Source: 62-47 sp044463945
GTDB lineage: Bacteria > Pseudomonadota > Alphaproteobacteria > Rhizobiales > Xanthobacteraceae
DNA: 64,000 nt
Direction of reading: 5' to 3'
Assembly: GCA_044463945.1 (NCBI GenBank)
Contig: JBIQLW010000014.1
Coordinates: 1-64,000, forward strand
Shown here: positions 1-7,694 of the stretch, piece by piece
Layout: each line of letters starts with the position of its first letter
Position numbering within the stretch: the stretch's first letter is position 1
The notes under the pieces: generated by a model
Seen by the model: only the letters and a program-made list of their open reading frames with translations
Databases searched by the model: none
What the model was told of the DNA's origin: nothing
Position numbers and translations under genes: made by a program

Positions 1-336
1 GTCAAATGGTCGAAGGAGCGGCGCGCGCAACTCAAGACCATGCAGCGCGACGTCGTCTCGCTGTCCGACCACGCGACTTATCTGTCGAACAAGATCACCT
101 TCGTGCTCGACGCCATGCTGGGCGTCGTCAATCTCGAACAGAACAACATCATCAAGCTGTTCTCGGTGATGGCGGTGGTGTTGATGCCGCCGACGCTGAT
201 CGCCTCGGTCTACGGCATGAACTTCAAGATGATGCCGGAACTGGACTGGCCGCACGGCTATCCGGCGGCGCTGTTCGCAATGCTGTGCGCGGCGATCGGC
301 CCCTACATGTTCTTCAAGTGGAAAAAGTGGCTGTGA
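1..336 (+). CDS. corA: CorA-family magnesium/divalent cation transporter, C-terminal part (5' end outside window)
   Basis: The frame is open from the first base, so the gene begins upstream of the window; about 111 C-terminal residues are present. They contain the end of the cytoplasmic helix, a first membrane helix ending in the CorA signature YGMNF, a short periplasmic loop rich in acidic and aromatic residues, and a second membrane helix ending in the basic tail FKWKKWL. The GMN motif forms the mouth of the Mg2+ pore in this family, whose members act as homopentamers in the inner membrane. Some relatives carry Co2+, Ni2+ or Zn2+ (ZntB type), and the missing N-terminal domain would be needed to separate these. 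The identification of the family is secure; the cation is inferred. Confidence 0.9.
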   Translation, partial: VKWSKERRAQLKTMQRDVVSLSDHATYLSNKITFVLDAMLGVVNLEQNNIIKLFSVMAVVLMPPTLIASVYGMNFKMMPELDWPHGYPAALFAMLCAAIGPYMFFKWKKWL

Positions 337-515
337 CTTCGCGGCCGACGTTCGGTTAACCAAGCGCCCCATCGCGCAGTCGGATTCCATCGAGGGTTGC
401 ATCGCCCGCTCGGATGGAACCGTGCCGCAATTTCTCCTGTAAAATTTGAGTGTTGCGCTGAACGATTGATCTAAGGGTTTCTGCGACAACCTCACACTGA
501 CAAGTGAGGACCCCC

Positions 516-719
516 ATGGTTGAAGAAATTGTCGCACGCGCACGCAACGTCATCGAGCTTTCCGCCTACCGACAACAGACGCAGGTCGCGACCGCCCAAC
601 CATTGGTCGCCGGCCGCAGCATCTGCTCCCATTGCGGCGCCTGGCTTGCCGAAGGCGAATCCGAGGACGAGTGCTCGACCCTCGATGCAGGCCGTGGCTT
701 TCGCGCCACCGGCGTTTAG
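516..719 (+). CDS. Small conserved-type hypothetical protein with Cys-x2-Cys motif
   Basis: A 67-residue protein. The ATG at 516 is preceded by a good GTGAGGA ribosome site about six bases upstream; a GTG at 504 in the same frame would overlap that site and is less likely. The sequence has a short helical, charged N-terminal part and a central SHCGAWLAEGE segment with two cysteines two residues apart, then a third cysteine (DECS). The spacing could belong to a half zinc knuckle, but a full set of ligands is not visible. There is no signal peptide or membrane segment. I do not recognise a characterised family. It stands alone between the CorA gene and a convergent SDR gene. Confidence 0.55.
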   Translation: MVEEIVARARNVIELSAYRQQTQVATAQPLVAGRSICSHCGAWLAEGESEDECSTLDAGRGFRATGV

Positions 720-731
720 AGCGAAACGCGC

Positions 732-1487
732 TCAGACGTGCTGGCCGCCGTTGATGTGGATCTCGGCGCCGTTGACGTAGGATGACGTCTCCGAGCACAG
801 CACGTAGATGATCTTCGCCACCTCGTCCGGCGTGCCGAGGCGGCGAAGCGGAATTTGACTTTCGACGATCTTTTCCGTCCCCGGCGACAGGATCGAGGTA
901 TCGATCTCGCCCGGCGCGATGGCGTTGACGCGGATACCGAAGCGGCCGAAATCGGACGCCATCTCGCGAGTCAGCGCCGCGAGCGCCGCCTTCGATGTAG
1001 CGTAGGCCGCGCCGGCGAATGGATGCACGCGCGAGCCGGCGATCGAGGTGACGTTCACCACCGAGCCCTTGGCCGCCTTCAGTTCGTCGAGCAGGCCGCG
1101 CGCCATCATGATCGGCGCGAAGAAGTTGACGCGGAAGACGTGGCTCCAGGTGTCGGTGTCGGTTTCGATCGAGCCGAGCCGGCCGCCGCCTTCGGCCTTG
1201 GGCGAGATCGCCGCGTTGTTGACCAGCGCGTGCAGCGCGTTGCCTTCGAGGCGCTCGCGGATTTCGGCGATGGCGCGCTGGGTGTCGTCGTGGCTGGCGA
1301 GATCGACCTGGATGTGATCCTCCGGCCCCGCGCCCCACGGACATTGCTCCGGAAACGGATGACGCGAGCAGGTCAGCACGCGCCAGCCGGCGCTGGAAAA
1401 CCGGATCACCGTGGCGTGGCCGATGCCGCGGCTGGCGCCGGTCAGCAGCATGGTTCGTCGGGGCGCATTGCTCAGGGGCTGGGGCAT
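732..1487 (-). CDS. Short-chain dehydrogenase/reductase (SDR) family oxidoreductase
   Basis: A 251-residue classical SDR. The N-terminal TGASRGIG motif binds NAD(P)H, NNAA follows at the end of beta-4, then the catalytic Ser (VTSIAGS) and the YxxxK pair (YATSK); the C-terminus ends with the usual INGG substrate-loop region. The start chosen is the ATG at 1487, where the family alignment begins; the frame is open further upstream but that part lies inside the neighbouring pdxH gene and has low-complexity composition. The gene follows pdxH on the same strand, 37 bases downstream, so the two may be cotranscribed. The substrate cannot be read from the sequence; 3-oxoacyl reductase or sugar/alcohol dehydrogenase roles are all possible. 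Confidence 0.85.
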   Translation of the reverse strand: MPQPLSNAPRRTMLLTGASRGIGHATVIRFSSAGWRVLTCSRHPFPEQCPWGAGPEDHIQVDLASHDDTQRAIAEIRERLEGNALHALVNNAAISPKAEGGGRLGSIETDTDTWSHVFRVNFFAPIMMARGLLDELKAAKGSVVNVTSIAGSRVHPFAGAAYATSKAALAALTREMASDFGRFGIRVNAIAPGEIDTSILSPGTEKIVESQIPLRRLGTPDEVAKIIYVLCSETSSYVNGAEIHINGGQHV

Positions 1488-1524
1488 CGGGGCGCGTTGG
1501 TCCTTGGGGACGGAGGGGCGGAGG

Positions 1525-2166
1525 TTACGGATACATCCGCGTCTTGGTCCACGCCATGTCGGGGGCGTCGCGGCGAAATTCAATGCGGTCGTGCAGCCGA
1601 AACGGCCGGTCGTGCCAGAACTCGATGCGCAGCGGCGTGACCCGCCAGCCGCTCCAGCCCGGCGGACGCGGCACCGTGCCGACGATGTATTTGGCGGCGA
1701 CCTTGGCGATCGCCTGCTCGAAGGCAAAGCGGCTTTCCAGCGGTTGCGACTGCTGGCTGGCCCAGGCGCCGATCTGGGCCTGTTTCGGCCGGGTGGCGAA
1801 ATAGGCGTCGGCCTCGGCGTCGCTCACGCGGGCGACCGGGCCGCGAATCCGCACCTGCCGGCGCAGCGATTTCCAGTGAAACAAGAGCGCCGCCTTGGGA
1901 TTGCCGGCGAGTTCGCGGCCCTTCTGGCTCGCGAGGTGGCTGTAGAACACGAAGCCGTCGCTGTCATAGCCTTTCATCAGCACCATGCGGACGTCGGGCA
2001 GGCCGTCGGCGTCCACCGTCGCCAGCGCCATCGCGTTGGGATCGTTGGGCTCGGTCCTCTCGGCCTCCGCAAGCCATTCGGCGAACAGGCCAAACGGGTT
2101 CTCCGCCGCGGTGAAATCACCAGACGTTAACTTGGTTGGGTGTTTGATGGAGGCAGTATCGGTCAT
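1525..2166 (-). CDS. pdxH: Pyridoxamine/pyridoxine 5'-phosphate oxidase
   Basis: A 213-residue protein of the length usual for PdxH, the FMN-dependent oxidase that makes pyridoxal 5'-phosphate in the cytoplasm. Family blocks seen in order are NAMALATVDADGLPDVRMVLMKG (FMN phosphate binding), FYSHLASQKGREL, FHWKSLRRQVRIRG, the ARPKQ-type segment ATRPKQAQIGAWASQQS, and the C-terminal WRVTPLRIEFWHDRP and KTRMYP end. The window shows no other vitamin B6 gene. It is divergent from the small lipoprotein gene starting at 2284, and the roughly 115 bases between them must hold both promoters. An SDR gene follows on the same strand. Confidence 0.97.
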   Translation of the reverse strand: MTDTASIKHPTKLTSGDFTAAENPFGLFAEWLAEAERTEPNDPNAMALATVDADGLPDVRMVLMKGYDSDGFVFYSHLASQKGRELAGNPKAALLFHWKSLRRQVRIRGPVARVSDAEADAYFATRPKQAQIGAWASQQSQPLESRFAFEQAIAKVAAKYIVGTVPRPPGWSGWRVTPLRIEFWHDRPFRLHDRIEFRRDAPDMAWTKTRMYP

Positions 2167-2283
2167 GATCGGAGTTCCGCGTTGCGTCGGCCTGTTGCCC
2201 AGCGTCCCATGGGTCCGTTGCGTCGGCCATGCTTATATAAGGCAGGCGGTCGCTTTGGCCTATTGAGCATACGCCCGGCAGCC

Positions 2284-2697
2284 ATGTTGATGACAACGAT
2301 TCTAACGGGTCTTGCCCTCGGCGGGTGCAGCGTCTCCCGGCTCGACTCGCTGTCCGAGGCGGCGCCGCGCGAGGACCTGACCGGCTCGATCGCACGGCCG
2401 GCGTCGCAGGCCAGCGCGCCGACCGCCGCCGATCTGGCTTTCGCCCGCGTCGCCGCCTCCGACGTGCTGACCCGGGGCGGCAAGGATTCCAGCCAGCCGT
2501 GGGAGAACCCCACCACCGGGGCGCGGGGCTCGGTGACGCCGCTCGCCACCGCCTATTCGTCGGAAGGCCGCACCTGTCGCGATTTTCTGGCAAGCTACGT
2601 CAACGGCACATCGGAAAGCTGGTTGCACGGCGCGGCCTGCCGTGCCGAGGGCGGCCGCTGGGAAATCCGTGACCTGAAACCGTGGAAACAGAGTTGA
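2284..2697 (+). CDS. RT0821/Lpp0805-type surface antigen family lipoprotein
   Basis: A 137-residue protein whose N-terminus (MLMTTILTGLALGGCS) is a lipoprotein signal with a lipobox ending in Cys, so it should be lipidated and anchored to a membrane. The C-terminal 45 residues, from AYSSEGRTCRDF to GRWEIRDLKPW, resemble the RT0821/Lpp0805 and 17 kDa surface antigen C-terminal domain, with two cysteines likely to form a disulfide in the periplasm. The middle is low-complexity and probably flexible. The start is set by the signal peptide; ATG 2284 or 2290 are both possible. It is divergent from pdxH and upstream of the DnaJ-like gene. Function is unknown for the family. Confidence 0.75.
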   Translation: MLMTTILTGLALGGCSVSRLDSLSEAAPREDLTGSIARPASQASAPTAADLAFARVAASDVLTRGGKDSSQPWENPTTGARGSVTPLATAYSSEGRTCRDFLASYVNGTSESWLHGAACRAEGGRWEIRDLKPWKQS

Positions 2698-2807
2698 TGA
2701 CGGCTGATCCGGCCGCGGGGGGCGTTGCAAAAATGCCACGAACCTCCCAGATGTAAGACGACGAGGCCGGCCGGCCAGATTCCGACTTTCTGAAGGAGAC
2801 GAGACGG

Positions 2808-3791
2808 ATGCGCGACCCCTATGAGGTCTTGGGGGTGCAGCGGAGCGCAAGCGCTGCGGCGATCAAGAGCGCCTATCGCAAGCTTGCGAAGAAGCATCAC
2901 CCTGACAGCAACAAGAACGACCCCAAAGCGGCGGCCCGCTTCGCGGAACTGAACGCGGCCAACGAGATTCTCGGGGACGAGACCAAGCGCAAGCAGTTCG
3001 ACCGCGGTGAGATCGACGCCGAGGGCAAGCCGCGCTTTCAGGGCTTTCCCGGTGGCGGTGGTGGCGCAGGGCCGCGCGGCGCGCCGGGCGGCGGCTTCGA
3101 GCAGTTTCACTTCCGCACCGGTGGCGGTCCCGGCGGCGGGGGCGGCGGAGCCGCGTTCGAGGATATCCTCAACAGCATGTTCGCCGGCGCGGCGGCGCGC
3201 GGCGCGCGAGGCGGACCGGGCGGCGCCCAGACATTCGAGTTCGACAGCGGTGGTTTCGGCGTGCCCGACCTCGACCTCAACGTCGCGATGACGGTGTCGC
3301 TGGAGGAGGCGGTCAAGGGTGGCGAGAAGCGCGTGCGGCTGCCGACCGGCAAGGAGCTCAACGTCAAGATTCCGGCCGGCGTCACCACCGGTCAGCAGAT
3401 CCGGCTGAGGGGGCAAGGCGAGACAGCTCCCGGTCATCCGCCCGGCGACCTGCTGATCACGATCACTGTCGCGCCGCATCCGCTGTTCAAGGTGGACGGC
3501 AGCGACCTGCGCGTCGATCTGCCGATCACGCTCTATGAAGCCGTGCTGGGCGGCAAGGTGCGGGTGCCAACGCTCGGCGGCGCGGTCGAACTGACGTTGC
3601 CGAAGAACACCTCGAGCGGCCGCACTTTCCGCCTCAAGGGTAAGGGCCTGCCGAAAGGCGGCGGCGCCAGTGGCGACCAGTTCGTCACCACGCGCATCGT
3701 GCTGCCGGACGGCAACGACGCCGAGCTTGAAGCCTTGATGCAGAAGTGGCGCGACAGCCATCCCTACAACCCGCGCAGCGGAATGGGGTGA
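2808..3791 (+). CDS. DnaJ-class molecular chaperone without zinc finger (CbpA/DnaJ-like)
   Basis: A 327-residue co-chaperone. The J domain occupies about residues 3-67 with the HPD motif at 31-33 that stimulates DnaK ATPase. A glycine/phenylalanine-rich linker (about 80-130) follows, then two C-terminal substrate-binding domains (about 150-320) containing RVRLPTGKELNVKIPAG and LTLPKNTSSGRTFRLKGKG. The four CxxCxGxG zinc modules of true DnaJ are absent, so this is a type II (CbpA-like) protein. AAGGAG lies ahead of the ATG at 2808. The gene stands alone, flanked downstream by intergenic repeats. The DnaK partner is inferred from the family. Confidence 0.93.
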   Translation: MRDPYEVLGVQRSASAAAIKSAYRKLAKKHHPDSNKNDPKAAARFAELNAANEILGDETKRKQFDRGEIDAEGKPRFQGFPGGGGGAGPRGAPGGGFEQFHFRTGGGPGGGGGGAAFEDILNSMFAGAAARGARGGPGGAQTFEFDSGGFGVPDLDLNVAMTVSLEEAVKGGEKRVRLPTGKELNVKIPAGVTTGQQIRLRGQGETAPGHPPGDLLITITVAPHPLFKVDGSDLRVDLPITLYEAVLGGKVRVPTLGGAVELTLPKNTSSGRTFRLKGKGLPKGGGASGDQFVTTRIVLPDGNDAELEALMQKWRDSHPYNPRSGMG

Positions 3792-3796
3792 CGGGT

Positions 3797-3840
3797 GATC
3801 CTTCGAGGCTCGCGACGTCGTCGCTCGTGCCTCAGAGTTT
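3797..3840 (+). repeat. Intergenic repeat family 2, short copy
   Basis: The stretch beginning GATCCTTCGAGGCTCGCGAC and ending in TGCCTCAGAG matches the pattern seen at 33980-34030 and 50568-50615 (ATCCTTCGAGGC ... CCTCAG). It directly follows the DnaJ-like gene and precedes a double-hairpin element. Confidence 0.6.
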
Positions 3841-3860
3841 ACCGGAAGGTGCAATACGAC

Positions 3861-3982
3861 AAGCCGTCATACTCCGCGAAGGCGGAGTATCCAGTACGCG
3901 GTGTCGGGCTGGTTTTTCCACGCGCCCGCCCCGGATTACTGGATCGTCCGCCTTCGCGGACGATGACGCCTCGTTTCCGGTC
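3861..3982 (+). repeat. Double-hairpin interspersed repeat (family 1), copy A
   Basis: Two small palindromes in inverted arrangement. The left part, CGTCATACTCCGCGAAGGCG and the following GAGTATCCAGTA, is a hairpin with a GAA loop. The right part, TACTGGATCGTCCGCCTTCG and on to GGACGATGACG, is a hairpin with a TTC loop. The outer CGTCA/TGACG and inner CCAGTA/TACTGG blocks are themselves inverted, so the whole element is an imperfect palindrome around a variable core of about 40 bases. The tail CCTCGTTTCCGGT is shared with the other copies. Confidence 0.85.
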
Positions 3983-4018
3983 GGACACGCAGGATCACGT
4001 CGTCGCGCGCTCATCCAG

Positions 4019-4837
4019 CTAACCGGTCTCGCCCACAAACGCCTCAAGCAGCGCGTTGAATTTTTCCGGCTCCTCCCAGTGCGGCAGGTGGCCGGCTTTC
4101 TCGATCACCTGCACCTTGCCGCGCCACAGCGTTGGCATCGTCAGAGTGTCGAAGTAAGCGCCGTTGATAAGCTGTTCGTCCGCGCCATGCAGCACCGCGA
4201 GGGGCTGCTTGAGGTTGGCGACGATCTCGACCTCATCGCGGAAGCCATCGGGGCCGATGCTGGCCGCGAGTTGCGCGCGGGCGCGGCCGTCAGTGCGCAG
4301 CACGTCGGCGACCATCTCACTGGGCAGGTCGGTGACGCCGGGCCGGAACGCGGCGGCGACATAGGCGCGCGCCTGCTCCTCGTTGAGGTCCGGCGCGAAG
4401 GTATAGGCCATCGCCGGCGTCGGCAGGAACGCCTGCTCCATGGCGGGCGGAAAGCCGAGTGGCGGGGTGCCAAAAATCGCAAAACCTTTCGCGCGCGGCA
4501 GGTCCGGCGCGGCTTCCAGCACGATATGGCCGCCAAGGCTCCAGCCCGCGAACACCGCATCCTCGACGCCGAGTTGCGCGGCGACGTCGCGCAGCACCCG
4601 GGCGTAGCCCGGCATGTTGTAGGTGGCGGCGGGGTCGGCCGCGTCGTCGGACTCGCCGTGACCCGGCAGGTCGAACGCGATCACCCGATGCTTCGCGCCC
4701 AGCGTGCCGTCGAGCTGCTTCGTGAAGGCTTTCGACGAGGCCGAGTTGCCGTGGACCAGCACCAGGGCGGGGCCTGTGCCTTCGCTGTCGTGACAGACGA
4801 TCTTGCCCGAATGACTTTCGAGGGTTGTGGTTTTCAT
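4019..4837 (-). CDS. Alpha/beta-fold hydrolase
   Basis: A 272-residue alpha/beta hydrolase. LVLVHGNSASS is the oxyanion-hole HG region, FDLPGHGES the next strand, GWSLGGH the nucleophile elbow with Ser, and AGHLPHWEEP carries the catalytic His; the acid is probably the Asp in LHGADEQL. The ATG at 4837 has GGGAGG nine bases upstream, which decides the start although the frame stays open to 5014. No signal peptide is seen, so it should be cytoplasmic. It is divergent from fabI. The substrate is unknown; ester, lactone or C-C hydrolases share this profile. Confidence 0.88.
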   Translation of the reverse strand: MKTTTLESHSGKIVCHDSEGTGPALVLVHGNSASSKAFTKQLDGTLGAKHRVIAFDLPGHGESDDAADPAATYNMPGYARVLRDVAAQLGVEDAVFAGWSLGGHIVLEAAPDLPRAKGFAIFGTPPLGFPPAMEQAFLPTPAMAYTFAPDLNEEQARAYVAAAFRPGVTDLPSEMVADVLRTDGRARAQLAASIGPDGFRDEVEIVANLKQPLAVLHGADEQLINGAYFDTLTMPTLWRGKVQVIEKAGHLPHWEEPEKFNALLEAFVGETG

Positions 4838-4922
4838 CGTGCCTCCCTTCCCGGCGCGCTCTGCGCGGAGAGAGAGTGGCCTGAAAACCACCGCAGCGGA
4901 AGGGGACACCATCGAGGCGCCT

Positions 4923-4943
4923 GTTAACTTTTTTGCCGTTAAC
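4923..4943. promoter_or_regulatory. Paired GTTAAC boxes between hydrolase and fabI
   Basis: GTTAAC at 4923-4928 and again at 4938-4943, separated by nine bases including a T6 run. Each box is a palindrome and together they form an inverted repeat in the divergent promoter region. This is a candidate operator only; no matching regulator is identified. Confidence 0.3.
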
Positions 4944-5019
4944 CTGCAGGTTTTCGGGTCATTTTGGGCTTTGCCGGCCGGCAAGGCTGGTGTACCCGGA
5001 AGGGCTGGGCACACGAGCG

Positions 5020-5850
5020 ATGGGACATGGAATGGGACAGGGTATGGGTTTGATGCAGGGCAAGCGCGGTGTCGTCCTCGGCGTCGCCAATAATCGTTCG
5101 ATCGCCTGGGGCATCGCCAGGGCGTGCCGTGCGCAAGGCGCGGAGATCGCGCTGACCTGGCAGGGCGACGCGCTGAAGAAGCGGGTCGAGCCGCTGGCGG
5201 CCGAACTCGGCGGCATCCTGCTTGGCCATTGCGACGTCACCGACCCCGCGACCATCGACGCCGTATTCGACGAGGCGCGCGCGAAGTGGGGCAAGATCGA
5301 TTTCGTGGTCCACGCCATCGCCTTCTCCGATAAGGATCAGCTCGACGGCCGGTACATCGAAACGACCGCCGACAATTTCAGCAAGACCATGCTGATCTCG
5401 TGCTATTCGCTGACCGCGATCGCGCAGCGCGCCGAGAAGCTGATGACCGATGGCGGATCGATCCTGACGCTGACCTATTACGGCGCGGAAAAGTGGATGC
5501 CGCACTATAACGTCATGGGGGTGGCGAAGGCGGCGCTGGAGGCCAGCGTGCGCTACCTCGCCGCCGACCTCGGTGAGAAGAACATCCGCGTCAACGCGCT
5601 GTCGGCGGGACCGATCAAGACGCTGGCGGCGTCCGGCATCGGTGACTTCCGCTATATTTTGAAGTGGAACGAGTACAACGCGCCGATGCGCCGCACTGTC
5701 ACCATCGAGGAAGTCGGCGACAGCGCCATGTATTTCCTCTCGGACCTCGCGCGCGGCGTCACCGGCGAGGTGCATCACGTCGATTCCGGCTATCACGTCG
5801 TCGGCATGAAGCGCCCCGACGCGCCGGACATCTCGCTGGCGAAGGACTGA
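5020..5850 (+). CDS. fabI: Enoyl-[acyl-carrier-protein] reductase (NADH), FabI type
   Basis: FabI performs the last reduction of each fatty acid elongation cycle. The 276-residue sequence has the family-specific dinucleotide motif GVANNRSIAWGIA (residues 21-33), where FabI differs from other SDRs, the VVHAIAFSDK segment, and the catalytic Tyr153, Tyr163 and Lys170 in TYYGAEKWMPHYNVMGVAK. The RVNALSAGPIKTLA block and the C-terminal HVDSGYHVVGM are also typical. In-frame ATGs at 5020, 5032 and 5044 are all possible; 5020 keeps the AAGGG-like sequence upstream, while 5044 would give the N-terminus closest to other FabI proteins. It is followed 12 bases later by a histidine phosphatase gene and is probably cotranscribed with it. 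Confidence 0.95.
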   Translation: MGHGMGQGMGLMQGKRGVVLGVANNRSIAWGIARACRAQGAEIALTWQGDALKKRVEPLAAELGGILLGHCDVTDPATIDAVFDEARAKWGKIDFVVHAIAFSDKDQLDGRYIETTADNFSKTMLISCYSLTAIAQRAEKLMTDGGSILTLTYYGAEKWMPHYNVMGVAKAALEASVRYLAADLGEKNIRVNALSAGPIKTLAASGIGDFRYILKWNEYNAPMRRTVTIEEVGDSAMYFLSDLARGVTGEVHHVDSGYHVVGMKRPDAPDISLAKD

Positions 5851-5862
5851 CGAACGTTAGCG

Positions 5863-6462
5863 ATGCGTCCACCTACGATCTATTTCATCCGCCACGGCGA
5901 GACGGAATGGAACGCTGCCGGCCGCTTTCAGGGCACCAAGGACATCCCGCTCAACGCGCTCGGCCGCCGGCAGGCGGCGCAGGCCGGCGGCATCCTCGGC
6001 GATCTGGCGGCGCGCAACGGCCATCGGCTTGACGACCTGGCTTTCATCGCGAGCCCCCTGATCCGCGCCCGCCACACCATGGAACTGGTGCGGCAGGAAC
6101 TGGCGCTGCCGTCGGACGGCTTCGCGCTCGACGATCGCCTGCGCGAAATCGCCTATGGGGTATGGGAAGGTTCGACGCTCTCAGAAATGCGCGCCTCGCA
6201 TCCGGAACTGTTCGCGCGACGCCAGCGCGACAAATGGAACGTGTCGCCGCCGGGCGGCGAAAGCTATGTCTCGGTAACGCAGCGGATGCGCGACTGGTAC
6301 GATCAACTCACCACCGACACCGTCGCGGTGTCCCATGGCGGCACGGCACGGGCGCTGATGGTGGCGCTGGGGGTTGCGACGCCCGAAACCGCCGCCGATC
6401 TCGTCATCACGCAGGGCGCGGTCTACGTCTTCAGCGACGGGCGGTTGGCGAAGTATGGTTGA
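5863..6462 (+). CDS. Histidine phosphatase (phosphoglycerate mutase-like) family protein
   Basis: A 199-residue branch-1 histidine phosphatase. FIRHGETEWN carries the phospho-accepting His11 and an Arg/Glu set, SPLIRARHT the second Arg, and VSHGGTARAL the second His. The dimension and motifs fit small phosphatases labelled GpmB or cobalamin phosphatase (CobC/PhoE) rather than dPGM glycolytic mutase. The gene starts 12 bases after fabI on the same strand. Substrate is not predictable from sequence; no cobalamin gene is nearby. Confidence 0.88.
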   Translation: MRPPTIYFIRHGETEWNAAGRFQGTKDIPLNALGRRQAAQAGGILGDLAARNGHRLDDLAFIASPLIRARHTMELVRQELALPSDGFALDDRLREIAYGVWEGSTLSEMRASHPELFARRQRDKWNVSPPGGESYVSVTQRMRDWYDQLTTDTVAVSHGGTARALMVALGVATPETAADLVITQGAVYVFSDGRLAKYG

Positions 6463-6569
6463 GGCCGGGAGTTGATTGCTCCGCCGCCATGCCTGGCCCT
6501 TCTACATTTGCGATTTTCGCAACAAGTCGCTACGAGAAGTAGCGAAATTCGTTCCTCCGAGACGGCGGC

Positions 6570-7655
6570 ATGTCCCACAACACCTTCGGCCATCTGTTCC
6601 GCGTCACCACCTTCGGCGAGAGCCACGGGGCGGCGATCGGCTGCGTGGTGGACGGCTGCCCGCCGCTGCTCCCGCTTAGCGCCGAGGACATCCAGCGTGA
6701 TCTCGACCGCCGCCGTCCCGGCCAGTCGCGCTACACCACGCAGCGGCAGGAGCCGGATCAGGTGAAGATTCTGTCTGGCGTGATGGCGCATCCCGACAGC
6801 GGCGCGCAGGTGACGACCGGCACTCCGATCGCGCTCCTGATCGAGAATACCGACCAGCGCTCGAAGGATTATTCCGACATCAAGGACAAGTATCGTCCGG
6901 GCCACGCCGACTTCACCTACGAAGCCAAATACGGCATCCGCGACTATCGCGGCGGCGGCCGCTCCTCGGCGCGCGAGACCGCGAGCCGGGTCGCCGCCGG
7001 CGCGGTGGCGCGCAGGATCATTCCCGGCGTCACCGTGCGCGCCGCGCTGGTGCAAATGGGGCCGCACAAGATTGACCGCGAGAAATGGGACTGGGACGAG
7101 GTGGGGCGCAACCCGTTCTTCTGTCCCGACAAGGACAAGGCGGCCTTCTTCGAAGGCTACCTCGACGGCATCCGCAAGAGCGGATCCTCGATCGGCGCGG
7201 TGATCGAGGTGGTGGCGGAAGGCGTGCCGGCCGGGCTGGGCGCACCGATCTATGGCAAGCTCGACAGCGACCTCGCGGGCGCGCTGATGAGTATCAACGC
7301 GGTCAAGGGCGTCGAGATCGGCGAGGGCTTCAATGCCGCTACGCTGTCCGGCGAGGACAACGCCGACGAGATGCGGATGGGCAACAACGGCCCAAGCTTC
7401 CTGTCGAACCATGCCGGCGGCATCCTCGGCGGCATCTCCACCGGGCAGCCGGTGGTGGCGCGCTTCGCGGTGAAGCCGACGTCGTCGATCCTGTCGCCGC
7501 GCAGAACCATCGACCGCGCTGGCGTCGACACCGACATCCTCACCAAGGGCCGCCACGATCCTTGCGTCGGCATCCGCGCGGTGCCGGTGGGGGAGGCGAT
7601 GATGGCCTGCGTGCTGGCCGATCACCTCTTGCGTCATCGTGGTCAGGTGGGCTGA
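6570..7655 (+). CDS. aroC: Chorismate synthase
   Basis: A 361-residue AroC, which removes phosphate from EPSP using reduced FMN to give chorismate, the last shared step of aromatic amino acid synthesis. The N-terminal FGHLFRVTTFGESHG with catalytic His19, the RRPGQSRYTTQRQEPD segment, YRGGGRSSARET and the C-terminal HDPCVGIRAVPVGEAM block are all present, and the length is the normal one. It begins about 100 bases after the histidine phosphatase gene and may have its own promoter. The next gene, an adenylate cyclase, starts 39 bases downstream. Confidence 0.98.
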   Translation: MSHNTFGHLFRVTTFGESHGAAIGCVVDGCPPLLPLSAEDIQRDLDRRRPGQSRYTTQRQEPDQVKILSGVMAHPDSGAQVTTGTPIALLIENTDQRSKDYSDIKDKYRPGHADFTYEAKYGIRDYRGGGRSSARETASRVAAGAVARRIIPGVTVRAALVQMGPHKIDREKWDWDEVGRNPFFCPDKDKAAFFEGYLDGIRKSGSSIGAVIEVVAEGVPAGLGAPIYGKLDSDLAGALMSINAVKGVEIGEGFNAATLSGEDNADEMRMGNNGPSFLSNHAGGILGGISTGQPVVARFAVKPTSSILSPRRTIDRAGVDTDILTKGRHDPCVGIRAVPVGEAMMACVLADHLLRHRGQVG

Positions 7656-7694
7656 CGCGGTGTCCGGCATCCCGCGGCAGGATGACAGCGTCCG